DNA of 64,000 nucleotides, from the NCBI RefSeq assembly GCF_021532275.1, contig NZ_JACBOT010000001.1, positions 248,001 to 312,000 on the forward strand, written 5' to 3'. The stretch is from Brevibacterium sp. UCMA 11754 (GTDB lineage Bacteria > Actinomycetota > Actinomycetes > Actinomycetales > Brevibacteriaceae). The notes beneath the pieces are model-generated. The model made no database searches. It worked only from the letters and a program-made list of their open reading frames with translations, and was not told the origin of the DNA. Below, piece after piece: positions 8,624 through 17,248 of the stretch (position 1 is the stretch's first letter; every line of letters starts with the position of its first letter). The translations under genes and the position numbers were made by a program.

Positions 8624-9394
8624 TCACGAACTCCATCTGCCGCGGTATTCGAGGAGGATCGAGGAGATGGTGTCTGCGTCATTGAGGATCTCCTCGTGGT
8701 CGCCGATCACCGCGACCGATCCGATGATCTCCCCGTCTGCGGTCACCGACGTGGCGATGCCTTCGATCCCCGTAGTGGACACTGCGGGTGCAACGACGAT
8801 CTGGTCGGTCTGTACCTGCCTCAAAGAGTCGAGAAACTCGTCGGCGAACGGCTCGTCCTCCGCTGAGAGCGTCGACAAGTAGCTCCACAGATCCCGGCGG
8901 GACATTCCACTGAGCAGGATCCATCCGGACGAGGCTCGGATCAGTGAGCGCTTAACGAAGTTCTCGGCCAGGTAGCTGTACCGGGCGGACTCGGCAACGT
9001 GATCGACGTAGTACAGACTGTCTCCCACGACGATAGCAAGAACCACGGTATGACCGGTCGCGGAGTGGATCTCCTGAAGGTGCTCGTTCGACACCGCGTC
9101 CACTGGCGATGCGCCGGCAATTCGAGTGAGGAAGAACGGAGCAGGACCGAGGTGGTAGGTCCGGTCGCGCTCAATAAGATACCCGGTGGCCACCAGCCCG
9201 TTGGCCAAACCTTGGGTCGAGGACAAGGGCGCATCTATATGACCGGCCAGCTCCGTCAGCGTCAACCCCGACCCACTCCTGGCGGCAGCCTCCAAGATCG
9301 CCGCGACCCGATCGACCATCCGGTGATTCGGCCGATTCGTAACCACAGGCGAAGAAGTCTCGGGGTACTGAGTCATGGGTTCAGGATACTTCAC
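8624..9394 (-). CDS. IclR-family transcriptional regulator
   Basis: Regulator of 256 residues with an N-terminal winged HTH (LTLTELAGHIDAPLSSTQGL, roughly residues 44-63) and a C-terminal IclR effector domain beginning near SNEHLQEIHSATGHTVVLA. The start used is GTG at 9394; an ATG at 9376 is possible and neither has a convincing ribosome site. It sits between the TRAP operon and the divergent acyl-CoA pathway operon. The motif TACGNRTATACRTAG occurs upstream of both, making it the probable common regulator. The effector may be the transported acid or its CoA ester (inference). Confidence 0.85.
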   Translation of the reverse strand: MKYPEPMTQYPETSSPVVTNRPNHRMVDRVAAILEAAARSGSGLTLTELAGHIDAPLSSTQGLANGLVATGYLIERDRTYHLGPAPFFLTRIAGASPVDAVSNEHLQEIHSATGHTVVLAIVVGDSLYYVDHVAESARYSYLAENFVKRSLIRASSGWILLSGMSRRDLWSYLSTLSAEDEPFADEFLDSLRQVQTDQIVVAPAVSTTGIEGIATSVTADGEIIGSVAVIGDHEEILNDADTISSILLEYRGRWSS

Positions 9395-9403
9395 TCAATT
9401 CAC

Positions 9404-9441
9404 CATAGTTACGTGTATACGTAGCTTGATACGAAACTATG
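9404..9441. promoter_or_regulatory. IclR operator region upstream of the acyl-CoA pathway
   Basis: Two nested inverted repeats are visible: CATAGTT (9404-9410) with AACTATG (9435-9441), and TACGT (9410-9414) with ACGTA (9419-9423). The inner element TACGTGTATACGTAG recurs with 3 changes at 5491-5505 before the TRAP operon. Confidence 0.5.
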
Positions 9442-9483
9442 TAGTATTGTGATAGTGACAACGCAGTCTACGAGGAGACGACA

Positions 9484-10605
9484 ATGCCTATCGGATTCTT
9501 TCCCGCGCCAGAGGATGAGACCGAACAGCTGACCCAGCTCCGCCGTTCGGTGAGGGAATTTCTCCTGCGGGAGCGCAGCTCGGGGAGCTACACACCCTGG
9601 GTCGACACGTGGCTGACGCGATGGGACACAGATTTCACGAAGAAGCTGGCAAACCAGGGCTGGCTGGGCATGACCATCCCGACCGAGTACGGCGGCCACG
9701 GCAAGACCTTCCTCGAAAGGTTCGTCGTCACCGAAGAGCTCCTGGCCGCGGGCGCCCCGCTCGCAGCTCACTGGGTGGCCGATCGCCAGATCGCACCCTC
9801 AATTCTCAAGTACGGAACCGCGACACAGAAACATACCTATCTGCCCCGGATTGCATCGGGAGATATCAGCTTCGGCATCGGCATGTCCGAGCCGGACTCC
9901 GGCTCTGACCTCGCCAGTGTGAAGACCAAAGGTGTCCGTGTTGAGGGAGGGTGGGAAGTCACCGGCGCCAAGGTGTGGACCTCCGGCGCTCACCATGCTG
10001 ATCGCTTCATCGTTTTGGCCCGAACCAAAGCTCTGGACACCTTGAACCGGCATGCAGGGCTGTCCCAGTTCATCGTCGACCTCACCGACTCCGCCGTTGA
10101 AGTCAACACAATCACGTCGATGAATGGCTCCCAGCACTTCAACGAAGTCGTCCTCAACTCTGTTTTCGTCCCCGATGACCATCTATTCGGTACGATCGGC
10201 AACGGTTGGGAGCAGGTCACCTCGGAACTGTCCTATGAGCGCAGCGGGCCCGAGCGGGTCCTCTCCACCTACCCATTGTTGGAAAAGGGGCTGGCCTCCC
10301 CACACCGGCGCGCTTTCCTCCCCCACCTAGCTCGTGTAATCGGGCTGCGCAAAATGTCATTCGCCATCGCCAATGCCCTGGCACGCGGAGAGACACCCGA
10401 TACTGCGGCCGCAATCGTCAAAGTCCTCGGCACCAAGCTCGAAGGCGACATCGCAGAAACCGCTGATCGGGTGCGACTCGACGGCTTCGAAGAACTGTGC
10501 TCCATGGTCTCTGCCAGCGTCCTTCAGCGCCCTGGTTTCACTCTGCGCGGCGGTACCACCGAGATCCTCGACGGAATCATCGCTCGCCAACTCGGTCTGC
10601 GCTGA
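9484..10605 (+). CDS. Acyl-CoA dehydrogenase (FadE-like), full-length subunit
   Basis: FAD-dependent acyl-CoA dehydrogenase of 373 residues, oxidising an acyl-CoA thioester to the enoyl-CoA. N-terminal helical domain; the middle domain has GIGMSEPDSGSDLAS (FAD/substrate loop, near residue 135) and WTSGAHHADRFIVLAR; the C-terminal domain ends with the classic FTLRGGTTEILDGIIARQLG segment. GAGGAG lies 6 bases before the ATG. It is first in a four-gene operon divergent from iclR. The next gene encodes a shorter homologue, as in actinobacterial heterotetrameric dehydrogenases that act on bulky substrates. Confidence 0.9.
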   Translation: MPIGFFPAPEDETEQLTQLRRSVREFLLRERSSGSYTPWVDTWLTRWDTDFTKKLANQGWLGMTIPTEYGGHGKTFLERFVVTEELLAAGAPLAAHWVADRQIAPSILKYGTATQKHTYLPRIASGDISFGIGMSEPDSGSDLASVKTKGVRVEGGWEVTGAKVWTSGAHHADRFIVLARTKALDTLNRHAGLSQFIVDLTDSAVEVNTITSMNGSQHFNEVVLNSVFVPDDHLFGTIGNGWEQVTSELSYERSGPERVLSTYPLLEKGLASPHRRAFLPHLARVIGLRKMSFAIANALARGETPDTAAAIVKVLGTKLEGDIAETADRVRLDGFEELCSMVSASVLQRPGFTLRGGTTEILDGIIARQLGLR

Positions 10606-10619
10606 AAGAGAGAAGAAAA

Positions 10620-11633
10620 ATGACATTCAATGATGACCTCGATCAAGTCCGCGACCTCACCGCGAGTATTGCAGGTGAAGCCGATCTTGCCCACACCACT
10701 GTGGAGACGCCAAGTCTGACTACGTTGCTCGGCGCCCTCGCCGAGGCGGGCCTGACCGATATCGCACGCGAATCCGATGAACCCGAGAGCCACGAAGTCG
10801 TCGCGGCGGCCATCGGAACCCAGGTGGGTCTGGCCCAAGCTGGGATTGTCTATCCCAGCGCTGACTTCGACTTGTATCCGATCATGCTTACCGCAGGCAC
10901 CGAACTCGATTCTGCTCTGCCCGCCCATACTCTTCTTGTGCCGTGGTCGGCAGTGGAGAGCGGACAACCCGTGGCATGGGCGACTCATGCCGAGGCAATA
11001 CTCGCCCATCGCCTCTCGTCTGAAGGGGTCGAGGTGGCCCTCCTGCGAGAATTCGAACGTTCGAAGTCCCTCGTGAGTATCGACGGCTCACCGGCCTGCC
11101 GGATCATTCCCGGACCGTCACCAGACTGGGTGGCGTCTTCCGAGCAGATCAGTGAATGGATCTCCGGTATTCGTCACACGACGGCACTGTCAGTCGCGGC
11201 CGCGCAGCTGTCGGAAATTATGAAGATAACCGTTCACTACGCAACCGAACGCACGCAGTTCGGCCGTCCCGTGGGCCGATTCCAAGCGGTCCAAAAACTC
11301 ATTGCCGAGTGCTCTGCTCAGTCGGAGATGGTCGCCTCCGCGGCTGCGAGCTCGCTTCACCATCTCGCGTCCGACCGCAGCTTGACCCCTGCTGCCAAGT
11401 TGGAGATCGCCTCCGGCTGCCTTGTTGCCTTCGACGCCGTTGAACTCGTCGTCCGCAACTCCCATCAAGTGCTTGGTGCGATCGGCACGACCCTCGAACA
11501 TTCACTTCAGAGATACACCAGGGGTGTGCTGCAGACGAGACGACAAATGGACAAAGCCGACGAGGTGCTCGAGGCCCTGTCGGAACTGGTCACATCCGAC
11601 GAGAAGACCGTCTGGGAGATGATCGCCTCATGA
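10620..11633 (+). CDS. Acyl-CoA dehydrogenase-like, short partner subunit
   Basis: Protein of 337 residues, clearly shorter and more divergent than the preceding enzyme. The C-terminal dehydrogenase domain is recognisable: TERTQFGRPVGRFQAVQKLIA near residue 235 and SHQVLGAIGTTLEHSLQRY near residue 288. The middle FAD-loop motif is poorly preserved. The start at 10620 (MTFNDDLDQ) follows AGAGAGAAG; an upstream frame inside the previous gene is rejected. Fifteen bases after the first dehydrogenase and overlapping the next gene by 4 bases. By analogy with FadE28/FadE29-type pairs it probably forms a mixed complex with its neighbour (inference). Confidence 0.82.
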   Translation: MTFNDDLDQVRDLTASIAGEADLAHTTVETPSLTTLLGALAEAGLTDIARESDEPESHEVVAAAIGTQVGLAQAGIVYPSADFDLYPIMLTAGTELDSALPAHTLLVPWSAVESGQPVAWATHAEAILAHRLSSEGVEVALLREFERSKSLVSIDGSPACRIIPGPSPDWVASSEQISEWISGIRHTTALSVAAAQLSEIMKITVHYATERTQFGRPVGRFQAVQKLIAECSAQSEMVASAAASSLHHLASDRSLTPAAKLEIASGCLVAFDAVELVVRNSHQVLGAIGTTLEHSLQRYTRGVLQTRRQMDKADEVLEALSELVTSDEKTVWEMIAS

Positions 11634-12844
11634 TTCTCAACGGTCTCAAGGTCATCGACCTGTCCCGGATCATGGCGGGGCCTCTCGCCGCGCAGTACCT
11701 GGCCGATCACGGTGCTGACGTGATCAAGGTAGAGGGGCCCCAACAGGACGACACCCGTAAATGGGGTCCGCCCTTCGCCGATGATGGAACCACCGGATAC
11801 TACAACGCGCTCAATCGGAACAAACGCAATATCTGCCTCGACCTGAAATCGACCCAAGGTCAAACGGTACTTGCAAAACTCCTCGCCGATGCTGATGTGC
11901 TGATCGACAATTTCAAGGCTGGCACCTTGGACAAGTGGGGCTTCGACCCGGAACGGATCGAACGAGACTTCCCGAGACTGATCCAGTGTCGCATCACCGG
12001 CTATGGGATCGATGGTCCGCTGGGAGGCCAACCCGGATATGACGCCGTCATGCAGGCTTTCGGTGGATTGATGAGCGTTACTGGTGAGCCCGATGGTTCG
12101 CCCGTGCGCCTCGGAATGCCCGCAGTCGACATGGTCACCGCCCTGCACAGCTTCTCAGGAATCCTTCTGGCCCTGCGCGATCGAGACGTGACGGGCAGGG
12201 GCCAGCTGTTGGATTCGACTCTTCTCGATAGTGCGGTGAGCATGCTGATCCCGCAGGCCTCAAACTGGCTCTACGGTGGGCAGACACCGCACCGTACGGG
12301 CGCTGCCCACCCTACTGTGGCTCCGTATGAGGTGTTCAGCTGTACGGACGGTGATCTTTTCATCGCTGGGGGCAATGACGGTCAATTCGCGAAGATTTGC
12401 CACTATCTCGAGCTGCCGGAGCTGGTCGACGACCCAAGGTTTGCCGACAATGGTTCTCGGAGTACTAACCGCGCCGGGCTCAAGGCGTTGCTGCAGTCTC
12501 GTGTCGCATCGCAGTCTAGGGCCGAGCTTCTCCAGGCTCTTGCGTCGAAGGGGATTCCGGCGTCACCGGTCAATACGGTTCCCGAAATGTACGAGGAACC
12601 GCAAGTCAAACACCGGAAACTGTTCTTCGAAGACGCGTCGGGGTTCAAAGGCGTGCGTAATCCCATCGTTCTCCCGACTCAGGCTGCGCCCGTGCCGACT
12701 CGACCGGCTAGGCTAGGCCAGCACTCGGCTGAGATCCTCACCGAAATCGGCTTCGAATACACCGAGATTGCAGCACTTCAGGCCTCCGGTGCGGTCAAGG
12801 CAGAGACACCAATACGTACGACGATAGAAAAGAGCTCCTCATGA
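11630..12844 (+). CDS. CaiB/BaiF family III CoA-transferase
   Basis: Family III CoA-transferase of 404 residues that activates a carboxylic acid by moving CoA from a donor thioester. N-terminal MILNGLKVIDLSRIMAGPLA and DHGADVIKVE are diagnostic, and the catalytic Asp is expected in the AVDMVTALHSF segment near residue 168. The start ATGA overlaps the previous stop and the end overlaps the next start, so translation is coupled through the operon. Likely first step of the pathway: CoA loading of the acid brought in by the TRAP system, then dehydrogenation by the two upstream enzymes. Confidence 0.9.
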   Translation: MILNGLKVIDLSRIMAGPLAAQYLADHGADVIKVEGPQQDDTRKWGPPFADDGTTGYYNALNRNKRNICLDLKSTQGQTVLAKLLADADVLIDNFKAGTLDKWGFDPERIERDFPRLIQCRITGYGIDGPLGGQPGYDAVMQAFGGLMSVTGEPDGSPVRLGMPAVDMVTALHSFSGILLALRDRDVTGRGQLLDSTLLDSAVSMLIPQASNWLYGGQTPHRTGAAHPTVAPYEVFSCTDGDLFIAGGNDGQFAKICHYLELPELVDDPRFADNGSRSTNRAGLKALLQSRVASQSRAELLQALASKGIPASPVNTVPEMYEEPQVKHRKLFFEDASGFKGVRNPIVLPTQAAPVPTRPARLGQHSAEILTEIGFEYTEIAALQASGAVKAETPIRTTIEKSSS

Positions 12845-13653
12845 CCGGGCAATCCCAAGACCTCATCCTGGTCACCAGACCAGCCCCAGCCGTCGAACTG
12901 TGGAGCCTCAACCTTCCCGAGCAGCGCAATCCGATCACGGACGAACCGATGATCAATTCCCTCTTGGGCAACATCGACAGGATCAAGGACGACGAGACGG
13001 TTAAATGTGTAGTCCTTACTGGCGAGGGCAAAGCATTCTCTGCTGGCGGAAACATCAAGAAGATGGCTGACAAGTCTGGGATGTTCGGCGGGGATCTCGA
13101 GGAGATCAGTCACGGCTATCGTGACGGGGTTCAGCGGATTCCTCTGGCCATGAGATCTGTCGATGTTCCGTTCATTGCGGCGGTTAATGGACCGGCAGTT
13201 GGTGCTGGCATGGATCTGACCACCATGTGCGATATGCGTGTGGCTTCCGAGCGTGCGTGGTTCGCGGAGTCCTTCGTGCAGCTGGGACTTATCGCTGGCG
13301 ATGGCGGAGCTTGGTTCCTTCCCCGGCTGATCGGATCCGCGCGGGCCGCCGAGATGGCCCTGACCGGAGACCGCGTCGATGCTGTCACCGCCGAACGGTG
13401 GGGCCTAGTCAATTACGTTGTACCTGCCGAAGCACTCATCGAACGCGCACTTGAACTGGCAGATCGAATCGCTGCTAATCCCGTGTATTCGGTCAGGGCA
13501 ACCAAGCAGCTGCTCCTTGATTCCGAGCGCCATACCCTTGAATCGATGCTCGAAGAATGCGCCTCGCTGCAGGCCAACGCACATTTCCAGCCGGATCACC
13601 ATGAAGCAGTTGTCGCGATGCTGGAGAAGCGCCCACCTCGTTTCACCACCTGA
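12841..13653 (+). CDS. Crotonase-superfamily enzyme (enoyl-CoA hydratase/isomerase type)
   Basis: Crotonase-fold protein of 270 residues. The oxyanion-hole segment FSAGGNIKKM (near residue 62) and NGPAVGAGMDLTTMCD (near residue 118) are present. Both classic hydratase glutamates seem absent: the first position is Asp (GMD) and the second aligns with Phe in WFAESFVQLG, followed by AGDGG. Simple enoyl-CoA hydratase activity is therefore uncertain; isomerase, lyase or thioesterase chemistry is possible. Last gene of the operon, overlapping the CoA-transferase by 4 bases and followed by a strong terminator. Confidence 0.85.
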   Translation: MTGQSQDLILVTRPAPAVELWSLNLPEQRNPITDEPMINSLLGNIDRIKDDETVKCVVLTGEGKAFSAGGNIKKMADKSGMFGGDLEEISHGYRDGVQRIPLAMRSVDVPFIAAVNGPAVGAGMDLTTMCDMRVASERAWFAESFVQLGLIAGDGGAWFLPRLIGSARAAEMALTGDRVDAVTAERWGLVNYVVPAEALIERALELADRIAANPVYSVRATKQLLLDSERHTLESMLEECASLQANAHFQPDHHEAVVAMLEKRPPRFTT

Positions 13654-13684
13654 GCGCGAGACAAACTCTCTCTGAACGCAAACC

Positions 13685-13732
13685 AGTCGGGGCCGGGTGC
13701 AGCCAGATCACTGGCTGCACCCGGCCCCGACT
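13685..13732. terminator. Bidirectional hairpin between crotonase and malic enzyme genes
   Basis: Perfect 22-bp stem (13685-13706 with 13711-13732) closed by an ATCA loop, placed between convergent genes ending at 13653 and 13767. Confidence 0.85.
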
Positions 13733-13766
13733 ACTGGCAAGTCTGGTGAAAAGACTCTCCGAAAAC

Positions 13767-14975
13767 CTACTCCCGCGCAACTCCGTCAGCGTCAGCAGCG
13801 GCCTCAACCGCATCCGCCACGGCGGGCGCGACTCGCGCGTCGAGCGCACCGGGGACGATGTAGTCCGGACGCAGATCATCACCGACGAGGTCGGCGATGG
13901 CCCGTGCAGCTGCCAGCTTCATCTCATCGGTGATGTCGGTGGCTCCGGCGTCCAGCGCTCCGCGGAAGATTCCGGGGAAGGCCAGGACGTTGTTGATCTG
14001 GTTCGGGAAGTCGCTGCGACCGGTGGCAACCACCGTGGCGTACTTCTCTGCGACGTCCGGGATGATCTCCGGGTTCGGATTCGACAGGCCGAAGATCACG
14101 GCGTTCTCGGCCATCTGCGGCAGGTGCTTCTCATCGATCGTGCCGCCGGAGACACCGATGAACACGTCGGCACCGGCGAGCGCGGTGTCGATCCCGCCGG
14201 TGATGGTGCGTGGATTCGTGTTCGACGCCAGCCATTTCTTCGTCGGAGTCAGATCCGCACGGTCGGGGTCGATAATCCCCTTGGAGTCGAGGACGACGAC
14301 GTCCTTGACGCCGGCATCGCCGAGGATCTTGGCTACGGCAACTCCGGCAGCTCCTGCCCCGGAGAGGACGACCTTGATGGAGTCGAAAGACTTGTCGACC
14401 ACGCGCAGCGCGTTCGTCAGTGCGGCGAGGACGACGACGGCGGTGCCGTGCTGGTCATCATGCATGACAGGGATGTCGAGCGCGGCCTTGACGCGGTCCT
14501 CGATTTCGAAGCAGCGAGGCGCTGAGATGTCTTCGAGGTTGACCGCACCGAATGACGGGGCCATGCGGACGAGAGTCTCGACGATCTCGTCGGAGTCATT
14601 CGTATCGAGGACGATCGGGATGGCGTCGAGCCCAGAGAAGCGCTTGAACAGGGCGCACTTGCCCTCCATGACCGGCAGGGAGGCCTTCGCCCCGATGTCC
14701 CCGAGCCCGAGCACAGCAGATCCGTCGGAGACGACGGCGACGAGTCGACCGGTCCAGGTGTGGGTCCGCGCCAGTTCCGGCTCGTCCTTGATCGCGGTGC
14801 AGACCTTGGCGACGCCGGGAGTATAGGCAATGGAGAGATCGCGCTGAGTCTCGAGCGGACGGGTGAGTTCGGCAGAGAGTTTTCCGCCTTCGTGTCCGGC
14901 GAAGATCTCATCATCGGTGATGGGCGGCAGCGAGTTCTGTGCGGCAGCGGTGGTTGTGTCGGTCGTTGTCGTCAT
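13767..14975 (-). CDS. Malic enzyme (NAD(P)-dependent, decarboxylating)
   Basis: Cytoplasmic enzyme of 402 residues converting malate to pyruvate, CO2 and NAD(P)H. N-terminal malic domain: IAYTPGVA with the catalytic Tyr near residue 47, GDIGAKASLPVMEGK, the metal-binding NLEDISAPRCFEIE, and HDDQHGTA. Rossmann domain: LSGAGAAGVAVAKIL near residue 195. Length is normal for the short bacterial type, without a phosphotransacetylase extension. The start at 14975 (MTTTTDTTTA) has AGGAT upstream and removes a 95-residue non-homologous extension. Cofactor preference cannot be read reliably. It may drain C4 acids such as the oxaloacetate/malate formed by the tartrate genes near 41 kb (inference). Confidence 0.93.
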   Translation of the reverse strand: MTTTTDTTTAAAQNSLPPITDDEIFAGHEGGKLSAELTRPLETQRDLSIAYTPGVAKVCTAIKDEPELARTHTWTGRLVAVVSDGSAVLGLGDIGAKASLPVMEGKCALFKRFSGLDAIPIVLDTNDSDEIVETLVRMAPSFGAVNLEDISAPRCFEIEDRVKAALDIPVMHDDQHGTAVVVLAALTNALRVVDKSFDSIKVVLSGAGAAGVAVAKILGDAGVKDVVVLDSKGIIDPDRADLTPTKKWLASNTNPRTITGGIDTALAGADVFIGVSGGTIDEKHLPQMAENAVIFGLSNPNPEIIPDVAEKYATVVATGRSDFPNQINNVLAFPGIFRGALDAGATDITDEMKLAAARAIADLVGDDLRPDYIVPGALDARVAPAVADAVEAAADADGVARE

Positions 14976-15361
14976 GTTTGATCCTCGTGGTCTCGTGAAG
15001 GCTGGCATCGCGGCGATGCCGCCTTCGGTGTTCGTCAGACCGCGGCGCAGTACCACGGGGCGTCTCTGGCAGCGGTCGAATCGAAGAGCTGTCACCAAGA
15101 AGGATGGTGCGGTGACTTCTGCGCAGTGTGGTCCACGTCCTTTGTGAAGGACGGTGCGTGGTCGCGCAGGGCACGAGCGGTTCGCAGCCGGCCGAGTTCC
15201 GACCTCATGAAACGCACTGTGCAACTCGGCCAGCATAGCCGATGAGCCTTCGCTGTCCACCCGAAAATGTCACCTTCGCCGAGGTTACCGCCCCATTTGG
15301 AGGCATGTTCCCAATACCTTTAACCGGGAGGATCCGAAGCCGGATCCATGCGTCCCGGACC
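14976..15361. other. Intergenic region upstream of malic enzyme
   Basis: No supportable gene. It holds two copies of AAGGAYGGTGCG (15100-15111 and 15147-15158), a small perfect hairpin GTCCTT-TGTG-AAGGAC at 15137-15152, and the hairpin at its far end listed separately. The repeats may belong to the malic enzyme leader; no function can be assigned. Confidence 0.5.
15324..15358 (-). terminator. Hairpin downstream of the DHA2 transporter gene
   Basis: Nested stem: CCGGGA/TCCCGG outside and GGATCCG/CGGATCC inside with loop AAGC, starting 4 bases after the transporter stop on the minus strand. Confidence 0.55.
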
Positions 15362-16834
15362 TCAGCCTCCTGCCACTGCGGCAGTCTGCCGGTCCTTCGC
15401 CCGCCCGCGGACCAGGTCGACGATTCCGATGATTCCGGCGAAGACCATGACCGCGGCGATGAATCCGAATCCGGCGACGATCGCGGCTCCATATCCGGCC
15501 AGTCCCTGGACGACGAAGAATACGGCGGTGACGATCGCGATGCCGATCGCCGTGCCCACGCGCTGCCCGGTCTGCATCACCCCACCGGAGCTTCCCGCGT
15601 ATTCGACGGGCACATCGGCCAGGGTCAGGGTCTGGTTTGGACTGATCGCCATGCCCTGGCCGATTCCGGTCAGACCCAGGCTCGCCAGCATCCACCAGAT
15701 GCTGATGCCCAGGTCTTCGTGAGCGAGGACGATCAGTGCAGACGCGACAACACCGACGATGGCGATGCCGACTCCAAGCACGACCATCTTGCGCCCGAAG
15801 GTGAGGACCACGCGACCGGAGGCTTGGGCACTGACGGCTGCCAACAGCGCCGAGGGAAGACCCATCAGCCCCGCTTCGAGAGCCGGGAAGCCGAGGCCGT
15901 TCTGGAGATAGAGGGCGACGATGACCCAGACTCCGGGCATGCCCACGAAATACATGGACGTCAGGGAAGCGCCATAGGCGAATGTGCGGGTGCGGAACAG
16001 ATTCATGTCGACCATCGGGGCACCGCCTCGGCGGGCGTATCGGCTCTCCCAGCGCACCCACAGCCAGATGACGACGGCGCCCACGGGGACCAGAGCGTAG
16101 ATCCAGGCGCCGGCGGAGCGTTCGAGGAAGGGAAGCATGACGAACAGGGTGCCCAGTGACAGGAGCACGAGACCGACCGGATCGAAATCGGCGCGCCCGC
16201 CATCGGAGCGGTCGGTGTCGGCAGCACTGCCCCTCCACGCGCTCCGCGGCAGCCAGAACCGACCGAGGACGATAGCGGCAATGGCGATCGGCACATTGAT
16301 GAGGAATGCCGAACGCCATCCCCATTCCTCCCCGAGCACAGCGATGAGGCCTCCGCCGAGCACAGGTCCGATGCCGACGGAGACACCGACGATGGTGCCG
16401 AACATGCCGAAGGCACGACCACGGATCTTGCCGTGGAAGTACTGCTGCAGCATCCCCACGCCCTGGGGGCTCAGCAGTCCCGAGCCGATGCCCATGATGA
16501 TGCGTGCCACATTGAGCATCACCGGGTCGGGAGCGAAGCCGGCGATGAGCGAGCCGAGGGCGAAGACGCTCACACCTGCGACGAAGAGCCTGCCGCGTCC
16601 GAAGAGGTCACCGGCGCGACCGGCTGCGACGAGCAGTACGCCGAAGGCCAGCGTGTAGCCGGAGAGCACCCACTGGATCGCGGAGTTCGAGGCCCCGATC
16701 GACTTCTGCATATCGGGCAGGATGACATTGACGATGGAGACGCTCAGCAGAGACATGAACATCGGCACCAGCATCACGGCGAGGATCCTGCGCTGCTGTG
16801 CCGACATGGCCGTTGTCTCTGAAGTTCTCGTCAT
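15362..16834 (-). CDS. MFS exporter, DHA2 (EmrB/QacA) family
   Basis: Major facilitator protein of 490 residues with about 14 hydrophobic segments, the DHA2 topology used for proton-driven drug or metabolite export. The N-terminal MSLLSVSIVNVILPDMQKSI, the GRAGDLFGRGRLF loop between helices 2 and 3, and the GIGPVLGGGLIA motif C segment of antiporters are clear. The start at 16834 (MTRTSETT) fits the family; the longer open frame upstream is not homologous. No regulator overlaps it, though an IclR gene is divergently placed 414 bases away. The substrate is unknown. Confidence 0.88.
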   Translation of the reverse strand: MTRTSETTAMSAQQRRILAVMLVPMFMSLLSVSIVNVILPDMQKSIGASNSAIQWVLSGYTLAFGVLLVAAGRAGDLFGRGRLFVAGVSVFALGSLIAGFAPDPVMLNVARIIMGIGSGLLSPQGVGMLQQYFHGKIRGRAFGMFGTIVGVSVGIGPVLGGGLIAVLGEEWGWRSAFLINVPIAIAAIVLGRFWLPRSAWRGSAADTDRSDGGRADFDPVGLVLLSLGTLFVMLPFLERSAGAWIYALVPVGAVVIWLWVRWESRYARRGGAPMVDMNLFRTRTFAYGASLTSMYFVGMPGVWVIVALYLQNGLGFPALEAGLMGLPSALLAAVSAQASGRVVLTFGRKMVVLGVGIAIVGVVASALIVLAHEDLGISIWWMLASLGLTGIGQGMAISPNQTLTLADVPVEYAGSSGGVMQTGQRVGTAIGIAIVTAVFFVVQGLAGYGAAIVAGFGFIAAVMVFAGIIGIVDLVRGRAKDRQTAAVAGG

Positions 16835-17248
16835 TGATCCAGTTCTACTCCGCCCGGCCGGTCCGCACAACATCCCACTGCTGTGACATCCCTTGCGTAT
16901 CTGACACGGTCGTTTCGCCTTGAGAACATGTTGACCTTGAGAACGTGAGCGCTGCACGAGAACCGAGCGCCGACGGGGGAAGCCGCCGACCGGCTCGCCC
17001 CGCCAAGACTGAGCACCTGGAGCACGTCGCCGCGATGGCACAGTGAGCAGACTGATACCCACTCTCGTCGCGGCGCAACACTTGACGAATCACACGTTCA
17101 AGGAGCGAACTCAACTGCTCACGATGGGCGAATGAGAAGCTAGACTGACCATCAGAGAACACACAGGACAGCGAACGCCGAGAGGACGGATCACATCACC
17201 GAGCGAAGCGACAACAAACATCAGAGCGACGACGTATCGGGCGACAGC
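16835..17248. other. Divergent intergenic region between DHA2 exporter and IclR genes
   Basis: No supportable coding sequence. Contains the direct repeat CCTTGAGAACATG (16918-16930) and CCTTGAGAACGTG (16935-16947), spaced 17 bases start to start, located 84-113 bases upstream of the exporter start. The repeat could be a regulator binding site. Confidence 0.5.

Noticed and set aside
15242..16159. A 305-codon plus-strand open frame opposite the DHA2 exporter.
   Set aside because: Composition typical of antisense frames in GC-rich genes; the minus strand has clear transporter motifs.
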